Part shown: piece by piece, positions 56,675 through 64,000 of the stretch
Layout of the letters: every line of letters begins with the position of its first letter
Position numbering within the stretch: position 1 is the stretch's first letter
Source of the DNA: Zobellia alginiliquefaciens
Lineage (GTDB): Bacteria > Bacteroidota > Bacteroidia > Flavobacteriales > Flavobacteriaceae
Assembly (NCBI RefSeq): GCF_029323795.1
Contig: NZ_CP119758.1
Coordinates: forward strand, 3,100,001 to 3,164,000
Direction of reading: 5' to 3'
Length of the DNA: 64,000 nt
Notes under the pieces: model-generated
The model's input: the letters and a program-made list of their open reading frames with translations, nothing else
What the model was told of the DNA's origin: nothing
The model's database searches: none
Made by a program: the position numbers and the translations under genes

Positions 56675-57949
56675 ATGAGTGATAAAAGACTGACTTTCAA
56701 AAAAAGGCTGCACATTTTAAAGCACCATTATCGCGGTAAAAAAATGGCACCTGCATTTAATGCATTGCATACATTTTTGTTTGCTCCGGATGAGACTACC
56801 CATTCGGGTTCTCATGTTAGGGCGGCAGATGATTTAAAGCGTACCATGAATACGGTTATTATGGCCCTGATTCCGGTATTGCTTTTTTCTATGTTCAATG
56901 CGGGCTACCAACATTATTCGGCTATTAATGGCTTTCCTTCGGAATTTTCGTTAATGAACGATTTTCTTACTTGGGACAATTTCTGGATTGGAATAATAAA
57001 AGTTCTACCATTAGTAGTGGTATCATACGGAGTGGGACTTGTGGTTGAGTTCATTTTCGCGGTTATCAAAGGTCACGAAGTGGAAGAGGGCTACTTGGTT
57101 ACCGGTATGTTGGTTCCATTAATCGTACCAATAGATACACCACTTTGGATGTTGGCGGTAGCCGTTGTTTTCGGTGTTGTCATCGGTAAAGAAGTATTTG
57201 GTGGTACGGGAATGAATATTCTTAACCCGGCCTTGACCATTAGGGCATTCCTTTTCTTTGCTTATCCTACTTGGATGAGTGGAGATAAAGTATGGGTGTA
57301 CGAAGCTGTTGAGCGTGCTGGTGGTCCAGATGCTATTTCTGGTGAGACTATTTTAGGGTATTTAGCGCAGAATAAAGGGGCGGAGATGTCTTATTCTATT
57401 TCTGATATGTTCTTTGGATTTATTCCGGGATCAGTAGGGGAAACTTCAACATTCCTAATTCTTTTGGGAGGATTGTTCTTGATCTTTAGTAAAATAGCTA
57501 GCTGGCGTATTATGCTAAGTGCCGTTGTAGGTTCTTTGGTAATGGGCTTGATATTTAATGGAGTTGTTGATGCGGGATGGATTGGAGAAACCAGTAAATT
57601 TTACGGTTTAATGAGTTTTGATTTCTGGCAGCATCTTATTGTTGGTGGTTTAGCTTTCGGGATTGTCTATATGGCAACTGACCCTGTTACGGGCGCACAG
57701 ACCAACCGTGGTAAGTGGTTCTATGGTTTCTTTATCGGTTTCCTTTCGGTAATGATTCGTGTATTTAACCCAGCGTATCCAGAAGGTGTTTTCTTGGCGA
57801 TTCTTTTAATGAACGTATTTGCACCAACAATTGACCATTATGTGGTTCGTGGAAACGTAAAACGTAGAATGAAACGATTGAAAAATGCAACCATCTTGCC
57901 AAAAGATTCAGCTGGCAAGGCAAATGAACTTCACGCAGAAACCGTATAA
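56675..57949 (+). CDS. nqrB: Na+-translocating NADH:quinone reductase subunit B
   Basis: A 424-residue membrane subunit with about ten helices that carries riboflavin, a covalent FMN and the main Na+ path. The flavinylation site is D-A-I-S-G-E-T with Thr225, compared with the usual D-x-x-S-G-A-T, so Glu replaces Ala one position before the acceptor. Other landmarks are G-K-E-V-F-G-G-T-G-M-N-I-L-N-P and M-A-T-D-P-V-T-G-A. ApbE encoded downstream should attach the FMN. Confidence 0.97.
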   Translation: MSDKRLTFKKRLHILKHHYRGKKMAPAFNALHTFLFAPDETTHSGSHVRAADDLKRTMNTVIMALIPVLLFSMFNAGYQHYSAINGFPSEFSLMNDFLTWDNFWIGIIKVLPLVVVSYGVGLVVEFIFAVIKGHEVEEGYLVTGMLVPLIVPIDTPLWMLAVAVVFGVVIGKEVFGGTGMNILNPALTIRAFLFFAYPTWMSGDKVWVYEAVERAGGPDAISGETILGYLAQNKGAEMSYSISDMFFGFIPGSVGETSTFLILLGGLFLIFSKIASWRIMLSAVVGSLVMGLIFNGVVDAGWIGETSKFYGLMSFDFWQHLIVGGLAFGIVYMATDPVTGAQTNRGKWFYGFFIGFLSVMIRVFNPAYPEGVFLAILLMNVFAPTIDHYVVRGNVKRRMKRLKNATILPKDSAGKANELHAETV

Positions 57950-57951
57950 TC

Positions 57952-58701
57952 ATGGCAATCAATACAGATAAAAATTCATACACCGTTGTTTTTGCTGCCG
58001 TTATGGTGGTGATAGTAGGGTCTATTCTTGCTTTTATGTCTTCGAGCTTAAAAGATAGAATCACCGAAAACGAACGGTTCGAAAAACAACAGAACATTCT
58101 TTACGCCATGGGTGTAAATGATAATGTTGATGAGGGAAGTGTAAATTTTGTTTCAACCGATGAGGTAGAAGGAGAGTTTAAATCATACATCAAAGAGCAA
58201 TTGGTTATTGAAGGTGATAAAATCACAGAAAATGACGAAGCTTATTTGATCGATATGAAAAAGCAAATGGCTATCGCTGGTAAAGGTGAAACACCTAAGC
58301 TACCGTTGATGATAGGCGAGAAAGATGGTAAAAAGTACTACATCATTCCAATGTACGGAAAAGGACTTTGGGATGCTATTTGGGGCTTTATTGCACTAGA
58401 TGACAAAATGGTGGTACAAGGTGTTTACTTTGATCACAAGGGGGAAACTCCAGGTTTGGGTGCCAACATCAAGCAACGTTATTTTATGGATGACTTTACA
58501 GGAGAAAGCATTCTTAAAGGTACCGAATATGCTGGTATCGCTGTTGCCAAAGGTAACAATGACCCTTTGAACAACACTAAGGATGATAATGAAGTAGATG
58601 CTTTAGCTGGGGCCACTATTACTGGTAACGGTGTTTCTGCTATGATTAAAGAGAGTTTAAATCTCTATAAAGACTATTTACAAACCGTTAGCGCAAAATA
58701 A
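57952..58701 (+). CDS. nqrC: Na+-translocating NADH:quinone reductase subunit C
   Basis: A 249-residue subunit with one N-terminal helix (about residues 10-31) and a periplasmic FMN-binding domain. Flavin is attached at Thr222 in D-A-L-A-G-A-T; the usual Ser before Gly is Ala here. Preceding segments such as H-K-G-E-T-P-G-L-G fit the FMN-binding fold. It passes electrons between the flavins of NqrB and the rest of the complex. Confidence 0.97.
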   Translation: MAINTDKNSYTVVFAAVMVVIVGSILAFMSSSLKDRITENERFEKQQNILYAMGVNDNVDEGSVNFVSTDEVEGEFKSYIKEQLVIEGDKITENDEAYLIDMKKQMAIAGKGETPKLPLMIGEKDGKKYYIIPMYGKGLWDAIWGFIALDDKMVVQGVYFDHKGETPGLGANIKQRYFMDDFTGESILKGTEYAGIAVAKGNNDPLNNTKDDNEVDALAGATITGNGVSAMIKESLNLYKDYLQTVSAK

Positions 58702-58702
58702 T

Positions 58703-59350
58703 ATGGCACTATTGACAAAAAAAGATGCAAGTTTAATAACGGATCCGTTAGCGGATAATAACCCGATTACCATTCAGGTATTGGGTATTTGTTCCGCTTT
58801 GGCAATTACTGCAGAACTAAAAGCTTCAATTGTTATGGCCGTTGCCGTAATGTTCGTATTGGGCCTAGGTAACGTGGTAATCTCTTTAATGAGAAATGTC
58901 ATTCCTTCAAAAATTAGGATTATCGTGCAATTAATTGTGGTTGCTACTTTGGTGATTGTGGTTGACCAGGTACTTAAAGCCTTTGCTTACGAGCTTAGTA
59001 AAACCTTGTCCGTATTCGTTGGCTTAATTATTACCAATTGTATAATTATGGGTCGTTTTGAAGCTTTCGCTTTGGCAAACGGACCATGGAAATCCTTTTT
59101 AGATGGGATAGGAAATTCACTGGGTTACGGCGTAATATTAATAATCGTAGGTTTTTTTAGAGAGCTTTTAGGTTCAGGAACTCTTTTAGGTTATAAAGTT
59201 TTGGGTGACCCAATTGCAAAAACCGGATTATACGCAACAGGCTATGAAAACAACGGATTTATGATTATTCCACCAGCAGCGCTTATAGTTGTGGGTATTA
59301 TCATATGGGTACAGCGCTCAAGGAATCCTGCACTGGTAGAAGATAATTAA
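58703..59350 (+). CDS. nqrD: Na+-translocating NADH:quinone reductase subunit D
   Basis: A 215-residue membrane protein of about six helices, related to NqrE by inverted topology. The family segments T-N-C-I-I-M-G-R-F-E-A (Cys proposed to help bind the intramembrane iron centre) and F-R-E-L-L-G-S-G-T-L are present. It begins one base after the nqrC stop. Confidence 0.96.
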   Translation: MALLTKKDASLITDPLADNNPITIQVLGICSALAITAELKASIVMAVAVMFVLGLGNVVISLMRNVIPSKIRIIVQLIVVATLVIVVDQVLKAFAYELSKTLSVFVGLIITNCIIMGRFEAFALANGPWKSFLDGIGNSLGYGVILIIVGFFRELLGSGTLLGYKVLGDPIAKTGLYATGYENNGFMIIPPAALIVVGIIIWVQRSRNPALVEDN

Positions 59351-59371
59351 TTAAGGTAAAAAGATAGAATT

Positions 59372-60112
59372 ATGTTAGAGCATATAGAATTATTTTTTAA
59401 ATCCATCTTTATAGATAACATGGTATTTGCCGTGTTCTTGGGGATGTGTTCTTACCTAGCGGTTTCCAAAAAAGTAGCTACTGCCGTAGGTTTAGGGGCA
59501 GCTGTAATCTTTGTACTTGCAGTTACCGTGCCGTTGAACTGGTTATTAGATCAGTATCTATTAAGAGATGGTGCGTTAGTATGGTTAGGTCCTGAATATG
59601 CAGATTACAACTTAAGTTTTCTTTCGTTCATTCTTTTTATAGCAACCATTGCAACAATGGTTCAGCTGGTAGAAATAGTAGTGGAAAAGTTTTCTCCATC
59701 CTTATATAACTCATTGGGTATTTTCTTGCCATTGATTGCGGTAAACTGCGCTATTTTGGGTGGTTCTCTGTTTATGCAAGCTAGAGATATTCAAACTTTG
59801 GGTCTGGCACTTAATTATGGGGTCAGCTCTGGTATCGGGTGGTTCTTGGCTATTTTGGCCATTGCCGCTATTCGTGAAAAAATTAGATATTCAAACGTAC
59901 CTGCTCCATTAAGAGGCTTGGGTATTACTTTTATCATTACTGGTTTAATGGGTATCGGTTTTCAGAGTTTTGGAGGTATGTTAACTGGAGGTGGTGAAGA
60001 AGCACCTGCACCAGTTGAAGAAACAACAGCTGAGAAAGTAATAGAGAAGAAAGAAATTAAAGAAGAGATTGACAGTAAAGATGTCTCTTATAACGACGCC
60101 ATAAACAAATAG
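59372..60112 (+). CDS. nqrE: Na+-translocating NADH:quinone reductase subunit E with C-terminal extension
   Basis: A 246-residue subunit. The first 200 residues are the six-helix NqrE core, with G-M-C-S-Y-L-A-V-S and V-N-C-A-I-L-G-G (cysteines of the iron site shared with NqrD). The last 44 or so residues are an added hydrophilic tail (G-G-G-E-E-A-P-A-P then Lys/Glu-rich) that proteobacterial NqrE, near 200 residues, does not have. The tail may be a flexible docking segment; its function is unknown. Confidence 0.96.
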   Translation: MLEHIELFFKSIFIDNMVFAVFLGMCSYLAVSKKVATAVGLGAAVIFVLAVTVPLNWLLDQYLLRDGALVWLGPEYADYNLSFLSFILFIATIATMVQLVEIVVEKFSPSLYNSLGIFLPLIAVNCAILGGSLFMQARDIQTLGLALNYGVSSGIGWFLAILAIAAIREKIRYSNVPAPLRGLGITFIITGLMGIGFQSFGGMLTGGGEEAPAPVEETTAEKVIEKKEIKEEIDSKDVSYNDAINK

Positions 60113-60114
60113 AT

Positions 60115-61422
60115 ATGCTATTAGCTACAAGTACTGGAGGAACGATTTTAATCACCGTTGTCGCCTTTATGATACTATTGATGGTCTTGGTGGCCCTTTT
60201 GCTGTTCACCAAAGAAAAACTGTCTCCATCAGGACCGGTTACCATTACAATAAACGGAGAGAAGAAAATAGAAGTAGGCTCTGGAAGTTCGTTACTTTCA
60301 ACCTTGGGTAACCAAAAAGTATTTTTACCGTCAGCATGTGGTGGCGGTGGTACTTGTATTCAGTGCGAATGTCATGTACTTTCTGGAGGTGGAGAGGCGC
60401 TTCCAACTGAAACACCTCATTTCTCCAAAAGAGAATTGAATGCAGGTGCTCGTTTGGCGTGTCAGGTGAAAGTAAAGCAGGATATGGATATTACCATTCC
60501 TGAAGAGGTATTCGGTATTAAGAAATGGCCAGCCAAGGTAGTGCGTAATTATAACGTAGCTTCTTTTATTAAGGAATTCGTAGTTGAAATTCCTGAAGAT
60601 ATGGGTTATAAAGCTGGTGGTTATATTCAAATTGAAATTCCAGAATGTGAAATTAAATATTCTGATATTGATATTACTGCCCACCCGGAAGAGCATGAAA
60701 CTCCAGATAAGTTTCAAGCAGAGTGGGACAAATTTAATCTTTGGCCATTGGTGATGAAAAACCCGGAAACTGTGGAAAGGGCCTATTCTATGGCTTCTTA
60801 CCCAGCAGAAGGTAGAGAGATTATGTTGAACGTTCGTATCGCTACCCCGCCATGGGATCGTGCTAAGAACGGCTGGATGGATGTTAACCCAGGTGTTGCT
60901 TCATCTTATATTTTCAATCTAAAACCCGGTGATGACGTGGTTATTTCAGGACCTTATGGTGAATTCTTTATCAACGAGTCTGAATCTGAAATGCTTTATG
61001 TAGGTGGTGGTGCAGGTATGGCACCAATGCGTTCACATTTGTATCACTTGTTCAAAACATTAGAAACAAATAGAAAAGTTACATATTGGTACGGTGGTCG
61101 TTCTAAAAGAGAGCTTTTCTATCTTGAGCACTTTAGAGAATTGGAAAGAAACTTCCCTAATTTTAAATTCTACTTGGCGCTTTCTGAGCCAATGGAAGAG
61201 GATAATTGGAAAGTTAAAGAGGATATAGATGCTCCAGGTGACGGTTTTGTAGGTTTTATCCATAACTGTGTTATTGACAACTATTTAAGCAAGCATGAGT
61301 CTCCTGAAGATATTGAGCTTTATTTCTGTGGACCTCCATTGATGAACAAAGCCGTGCAAAAAATGGGTGAAGACTTTGGTATTCCCGATGAGCACATCCG
61401 CTTTGATGATTTCGGTGGATAA
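60115..61422 (+). CDS. nqrF: Na+-translocating NADH:quinone reductase subunit F
   Basis: A 435-residue NADH-oxidising subunit. An N-terminal anchor helix (about residues 10-30) is followed by a 2Fe-2S ferredoxin domain with cysteines in S-A-C-G-G-G-G-T-C-I-Q-C-E-C and a fourth in L-A-C-Q-V. Next come an FAD domain with R-A-Y-S-M-A-S-Y and an NADH domain with G-G-G-A-G-M-A-P-M-R and Y-F-C-G-P-P. It takes two electrons from NADH and passes them one at a time into the membrane subunits. It closes the nqr operon; a strong terminator follows. Confidence 0.97.
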   Translation: MLLATSTGGTILITVVAFMILLMVLVALLLFTKEKLSPSGPVTITINGEKKIEVGSGSSLLSTLGNQKVFLPSACGGGGTCIQCECHVLSGGGEALPTETPHFSKRELNAGARLACQVKVKQDMDITIPEEVFGIKKWPAKVVRNYNVASFIKEFVVEIPEDMGYKAGGYIQIEIPECEIKYSDIDITAHPEEHETPDKFQAEWDKFNLWPLVMKNPETVERAYSMASYPAEGREIMLNVRIATPPWDRAKNGWMDVNPGVASSYIFNLKPGDDVVISGPYGEFFINESESEMLYVGGGAGMAPMRSHLYHLFKTLETNRKVTYWYGGRSKRELFYLEHFRELERNFPNFKFYLALSEPMEEDNWKVKEDIDAPGDGFVGFIHNCVIDNYLSKHESPEDIELYFCGPPLMNKAVQKMGEDFGIPDEHIRFDDFGG

Positions 61423-61483
61423 GACGATTTTTAATTGTGAAGGGATTCCAATTGTATATGGCTCCCTAGCAAATCAAATACAT

Positions 61484-61515
61484 AAAAAACCGATGTTTAC
61501 GCATCGGTTTTTTTT
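61484..61515 (+). terminator. Rho-independent terminator after nqrF
   Basis: Stem CCGATG (61490-61495) / CATCGG (61502-61507), extended by A-T pairs, with a 6-base loop and eight Ts. It separates nqrF from the following gene pair by a transcription stop, although those genes are functionally linked. Confidence 0.88.
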
Positions 61516-61533
61516 GACCTAATTTTTAACGTT

Positions 61534-61902
61534 ATGGGCAAACCATTATCTGAAAGGGAACTGCATAATTTGGCAATGAATATTGTTGGGCGCGAGCTTG
61601 AATCTGAAGGTTATGATTTTATGGGCGTTAACAGTGAACCTAAAAGAAATCCTCAGTTTGTATGCCTGAAGGATAAAATATTGCACTTTATTGTAGTGAG
61701 ATATGTTCCGCATCCAGAAAACCCGAATATATATGATCAGGCACTTATGAAGAAGATGAAGGACCATGCAGATAAGCATGAGGCTAAAACGTACTATGCA
61801 GGTGTGGGACTTTCTAATGCTGAAAATCCAGAGTTGCCGGTATATTTAAACGAGGCTTACGTGGTGGATTATATTGGTTTAATCGAAATTAAAGATGAAT
61901 AG
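61534..61902 (+). CDS. Small conserved-looking protein between nqrF and apbE
   Basis: A 122-residue soluble protein without signal peptide or cysteine pairs useful for metal clusters. It starts M-G-K-P-L-S-E-R-E-L-H-N-L-A and has an alpha/beta pattern with F-V-C-L-K-D and Y-Y-A-G-V-G-L. Homologs are, as I recall, sometimes labelled NADH-quinone reductase subunit F because of gene position, but it has no ferredoxin or flavin domain, so that label is wrong here. It overlaps apbE by 8 bases. A helper role in NQR flavin loading is possible but only inferred. It has no promoter that I can identify between the terminator and its ATG, 18 bases later. Confidence 0.8.
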   Translation: MGKPLSERELHNLAMNIVGRELESEGYDFMGVNSEPKRNPQFVCLKDKILHFIVVRYVPHPENPNIYDQALMKKMKDHADKHEAKTYYAGVGLSNAENPELPVYLNEAYVVDYIGLIEIKDE

Positions 61903-62905
61903 AATTATAGTTTTTTTGGGCGCCATATGTTTAGCTGCTTGTGGAGGAAACCCTTCCGGTCTGGTTAGAAACGAAGCTTCTGGTGCTGCTCTGGGTACTT
62001 CCTACAATCTTATTTATTTATCTCCGGAGGAACTAAATCTTCAGAAGGAAGTAGATTCGGTATTTGATGCTATTAATCATTCGTTGTCTACTTATATTCC
62101 GGCGTCGGATATTTCTAAAATAAATAAAGGAGACTCTACTTTAGTGGTCGACTCCATGTTTCAAGAAGTATTTAAGCAGTCTCAAGAGGTTTATGAGGCT
62201 ACTAACGGTTATTTTGACCCTACTGTGGGCACATTGGTAAATGCATGGGGTTTTGGGCCTGAAAAGCAGATACAAATGGATAGCACGCGTGTGGATAGTT
62301 TGTTAGAATATGTAGGCTTTAATAAGGTAGAACTAACGGCTGTGAATACTATTAGAAAACGAAACCCTAATATCTATTTTGATTTTAATGCTATTGCTAA
62401 AGGATATTCTATAGATAGACTGGCAAAGTTGATGGATGCTAAGGGCGTTGAAAATTACTTATTGGAAGTAGGAGGGGAGCTCGTTGCAAAAGGACAAAAC
62501 CAATTGAAGCAAAAACCATGGATTGTGGGAATAGATGACCCAACGGTAGAAAATGCCAGAAAACTGAAAGCAACAATACGCTTACAGGATAAGGCATTAG
62601 CTTCATCGGGTAATTATAGGCATTTTAGAGAAGATCCTGTTACGGGTACAAAGTTTGTACATACAATTGATCCCACCACGGGTTTTACTAAGAATGCCAA
62701 TACACTAGCAGCTACAGTTCTGGCCGATAATTGTGCCAAGGCAGATGCCTATGCCACTTCTTTTATGGCGATGGATTTGGAACTTGTTCTAAAATTATTA
62801 AGAACAAAGCAAGAGCTAGAGGCTTACATCATATTTATTGATGAAAAGGGAGAAATTCAAGAGTTTATGACTCCTGGCTTTGAAGCTTTGGTAACTAAGA
62901 GTTAA
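61895..62905 (+). CDS. apbE: FAD:protein FMN transferase
   Basis: A 336-residue ApbE lipoprotein (lipobox L-A-A-C, Cys16), acting outside the cytoplasm. Family segments include A-L-G-T-S-Y-N near the start, N-A-W-G-F-G-P, D-F-N-A-I-A-K-G-Y-S-I-D, E-V-G-G-E-L and D-P-T-T-G-F for FAD/Mg binding. It transfers FMN from FAD to threonines of NqrB and NqrC. It starts inside the end of the 61534 gene, so the two are coupled. It converges with the methyltransferase gene, the two overlapping by 4 bases at the stops. Confidence 0.96.
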   Translation: MNRIIVFLGAICLAACGGNPSGLVRNEASGAALGTSYNLIYLSPEELNLQKEVDSVFDAINHSLSTYIPASDISKINKGDSTLVVDSMFQEVFKQSQEVYEATNGYFDPTVGTLVNAWGFGPEKQIQMDSTRVDSLLEYVGFNKVELTAVNTIRKRNPNIYFDFNAIAKGYSIDRLAKLMDAKGVENYLLEVGGELVAKGQNQLKQKPWIVGIDDPTVENARKLKATIRLQDKALASSGNYRHFREDPVTGTKFVHTIDPTTGFTKNANTLAATVLADNCAKADAYATSFMAMDLELVLKLLRTKQELEAYIIFIDEKGEIQEFMTPGFEALVTKS

Positions 62906-63672
62906 AGAGGTTTTTTTACAAAGGGAATGATTTCTCCTTTAGCAAGTCTGTATCGGTCTATATCTTCAGGGGATAACGTGGCTGTATAATCTACTTCATC
63001 CACGATAAAACCGATGCTTCTTAATTTATCAAAATAGTCCCATCCGTAAATGCGAACGTGGTCATATTGACCAAATATTTTGGTACGTTCTTTTTTATCG
63101 GTAATAGAATCATCTTCAAAAGTAATTTTGCGATCCAAGTCTTGTGGGATTTGCAAGATTGCCCAGCCTCCTTTTTTAAGTACCCGATATAATTCTTGCA
63201 TCGCTTTAGTGTCATCCGGAATATGTTCAAGAACATGGTTACAAAAAATAACATCAAAAGAATTGTCCTCAAAAGGTAAATTGCAAATATCTGCTTTTAC
63301 ATCTGCCAATGGGGATAAGAGGTCCGTAGTTATGTACTCTAGATTCTTTAGTTTTCTAAATCGTTTATAAAAAGCTTGTTCTGGCGCAAAGTGGAGTACT
63401 TTTAATTTCTCGGTAAAGAAATTGGTCTCGTTCTTTAAATAAAGCCACAGCAAACGATGTCTCTCCAATGAAAGGGTAAATGGCGAGAGAATATTTTCCC
63501 GCGGACTTTCATAGCCGTATGGAAGAAAACTTTTAAATTTCTTTCCGTCAATAGGATCTTCATAGCGATTGCCCCGCATCCATAACCCCAATAGAGGCCG
63601 CACCAGATAGCTTAATCTAATGAGTAAGGGCCTTGGAACGGCATTCAGAATAAACTTAAAAATTTTAGACAC
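62902..63672 (-). CDS. Class I SAM-dependent methyltransferase
   Basis: A 256-residue protein starting with GTG. The Methyltransf_11-type core has V-L-H-F-A-P-E-Q (motif I region), Y-I-T-T-D-L-L-S-P (acidic ribose-binding loop), F-D-V-I-F-C-N-H-V-L-E-H-I and L-K-K-G-G-W-A-I-L. The basic, partly hydrophobic N-terminus may associate with membranes. The substrate is unknown; similar proteins act on lipids, sugars or small molecules. It lies just downstream of map (42 bases) and may share its transcript. Confidence 0.88.
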   Translation of the reverse strand: MSKIFKFILNAVPRPLLIRLSYLVRPLLGLWMRGNRYEDPIDGKKFKSFLPYGYESPRENILSPFTLSLERHRLLWLYLKNETNFFTEKLKVLHFAPEQAFYKRFRKLKNLEYITTDLLSPLADVKADICNLPFEDNSFDVIFCNHVLEHIPDDTKAMQELYRVLKKGGWAILQIPQDLDRKITFEDDSITDKKERTKIFGQYDHVRIYGWDYFDKLRSIGFIVDEVDYTATLSPEDIDRYRLAKGEIIPFVKKPL

Positions 63673-63714
63673 GTGTTACATCAATTAGCACAGATTACCT
63701 TTGCAGACCTAGGT

Positions 63715-64000
63715 TTAAAGAGCCAATTTTGTCTGACGAAAATTGTCTTCTTCATCACTTTCAATGCCTAAGGCTTTGTAAATGTACTGATACGTAGACA
63801 GCAATTCAGGTTTACCATTTACAATGGCCACGTTGTGCTCAAAGTGCGCACTTGGTTGTCCATCTGCTGTCAATATAGTCCAACCGTCCTTAAGTTGTTT
63901 TATGCGCCTAGTGCCCATGTTAATCATAGGTTCAATGGCAACTACAAGTCCTTCTTTAAATTGTTTACCACGACCACGTTTACCGTAGTTGGGCATTTCT
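63715..64000 (-). CDS. map: Type I methionine aminopeptidase (N-terminus beyond window)
   Basis: The last 95 codons of Map, open at the right edge. Diagnostic metal-site segments are V-A-I-E-P-M-I-N-M-G-T and A-H-F-E-H-N-V-A-I, with P-N-Y-G-K-R-G-R-G-K before them and the frequent C-terminal L-S-T-Y-Q-Y-I-Y-K-A-L-G. It removes the initiator Met from nascent proteins. Confidence 0.95.
   Translation of the reverse strand, partial: EMPNYGKRGRGKQFKEGLVVAIEPMINMGTRRIKQLKDGWTILTADGQPSAHFEHNVAIVNGKPELLSTYQYIYKALGIESDEEDNFRQTKLAL

Noticed and set aside
61534-61902. Calling this gene a second NqrF
   Set aside because: It has no ferredoxin cysteines, FAD or NADH motifs and is 122 residues; only its position suggests a link.

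Overview
The window looks like a chromosomal segment of a marine Flavobacteriaceae (Bacteroidota). The evidence is the low G+C, several TAnnTTTG-type -7 promoter elements, a short 287-residue primary sigma factor, a complete Na+-pumping NQR operon, a PorT-family protein and a type IX secretion 'plug' protein, a lipidated TamA-like protein (TamL type), an AccD without zinc-ribbon cysteines, and a CusA-TolC fusion. Genus is not resolved; Maribacter/Zobellia-like would be a guess. No rRNA, tRNA or CRISPR was seen.

Layout. 1-5600: a partial metallo-beta-lactamase-fold lipoprotein, cytochrome bd oxidase (cydA, cydB) with a small membrane protein, a DJ-1/PfpI protein and a secreted esterase. 5600-9550 is the disturbed part. 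It holds an ORF-less group II intron (7600-8220), a shrunken relative (5681-5850) sharing a perfect 76-bp 3' end, a TlpA-like thioredoxin lipoprotein between them, and a second TlpA-like gene split by one in-frame TGA. 9799-20915 is a metal-handling block: a His/Cys-rich DUF6660-type protein, a CusA RND pump fused to a TolC-like protein, a CusB-like adaptor, a Zn/Cd-type P1B ATPase, a TonB-dependent receptor and a PepSY-type membrane protein. A convergent TPR histidine kinase and LuxR-type regulator follow (20916-23499).

23543-43722 is mostly conserved housekeeping: ypdA-rpe, an adenine-deaminase-type enzyme, trmL, a VF530 protein, rpoD, pnp, rpsO, a tandem DUF302 lipoprotein, accD with a coupled lipoprotein, fbaA, tamL, an RNA methyltransferase, porT, ubiE and trkA-trkH. 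44025-46184 encodes a 719-residue metzincin-like protein with no signal peptide, the least understood large gene here. 46260-55167 holds an aminotransferase, a fatty acid desaturase, rsmG, a DinB-fold protein, pruA, apaG, a DUF3667 protein and the T9SS plug protein. 55320-62905 is nqrABCDEF, a strong terminator, a small unknown protein and apbE, whose product attaches FMN to NqrB and NqrC. The window ends with a methyltransferase and the 3' part of map.

Several genes fit one physiology: Na+-NQR and cytochrome bd are entry and exit points of a quinone-based chain, UbiE/MenG makes the menaquinone, ApbE matures NQR, and TrkAH takes up K+. I found no convincing new multi-gene system. The items most worth following are the metzincin gene, the intron pair, the TGA-split gene and the small gene between nqrF and apbE.
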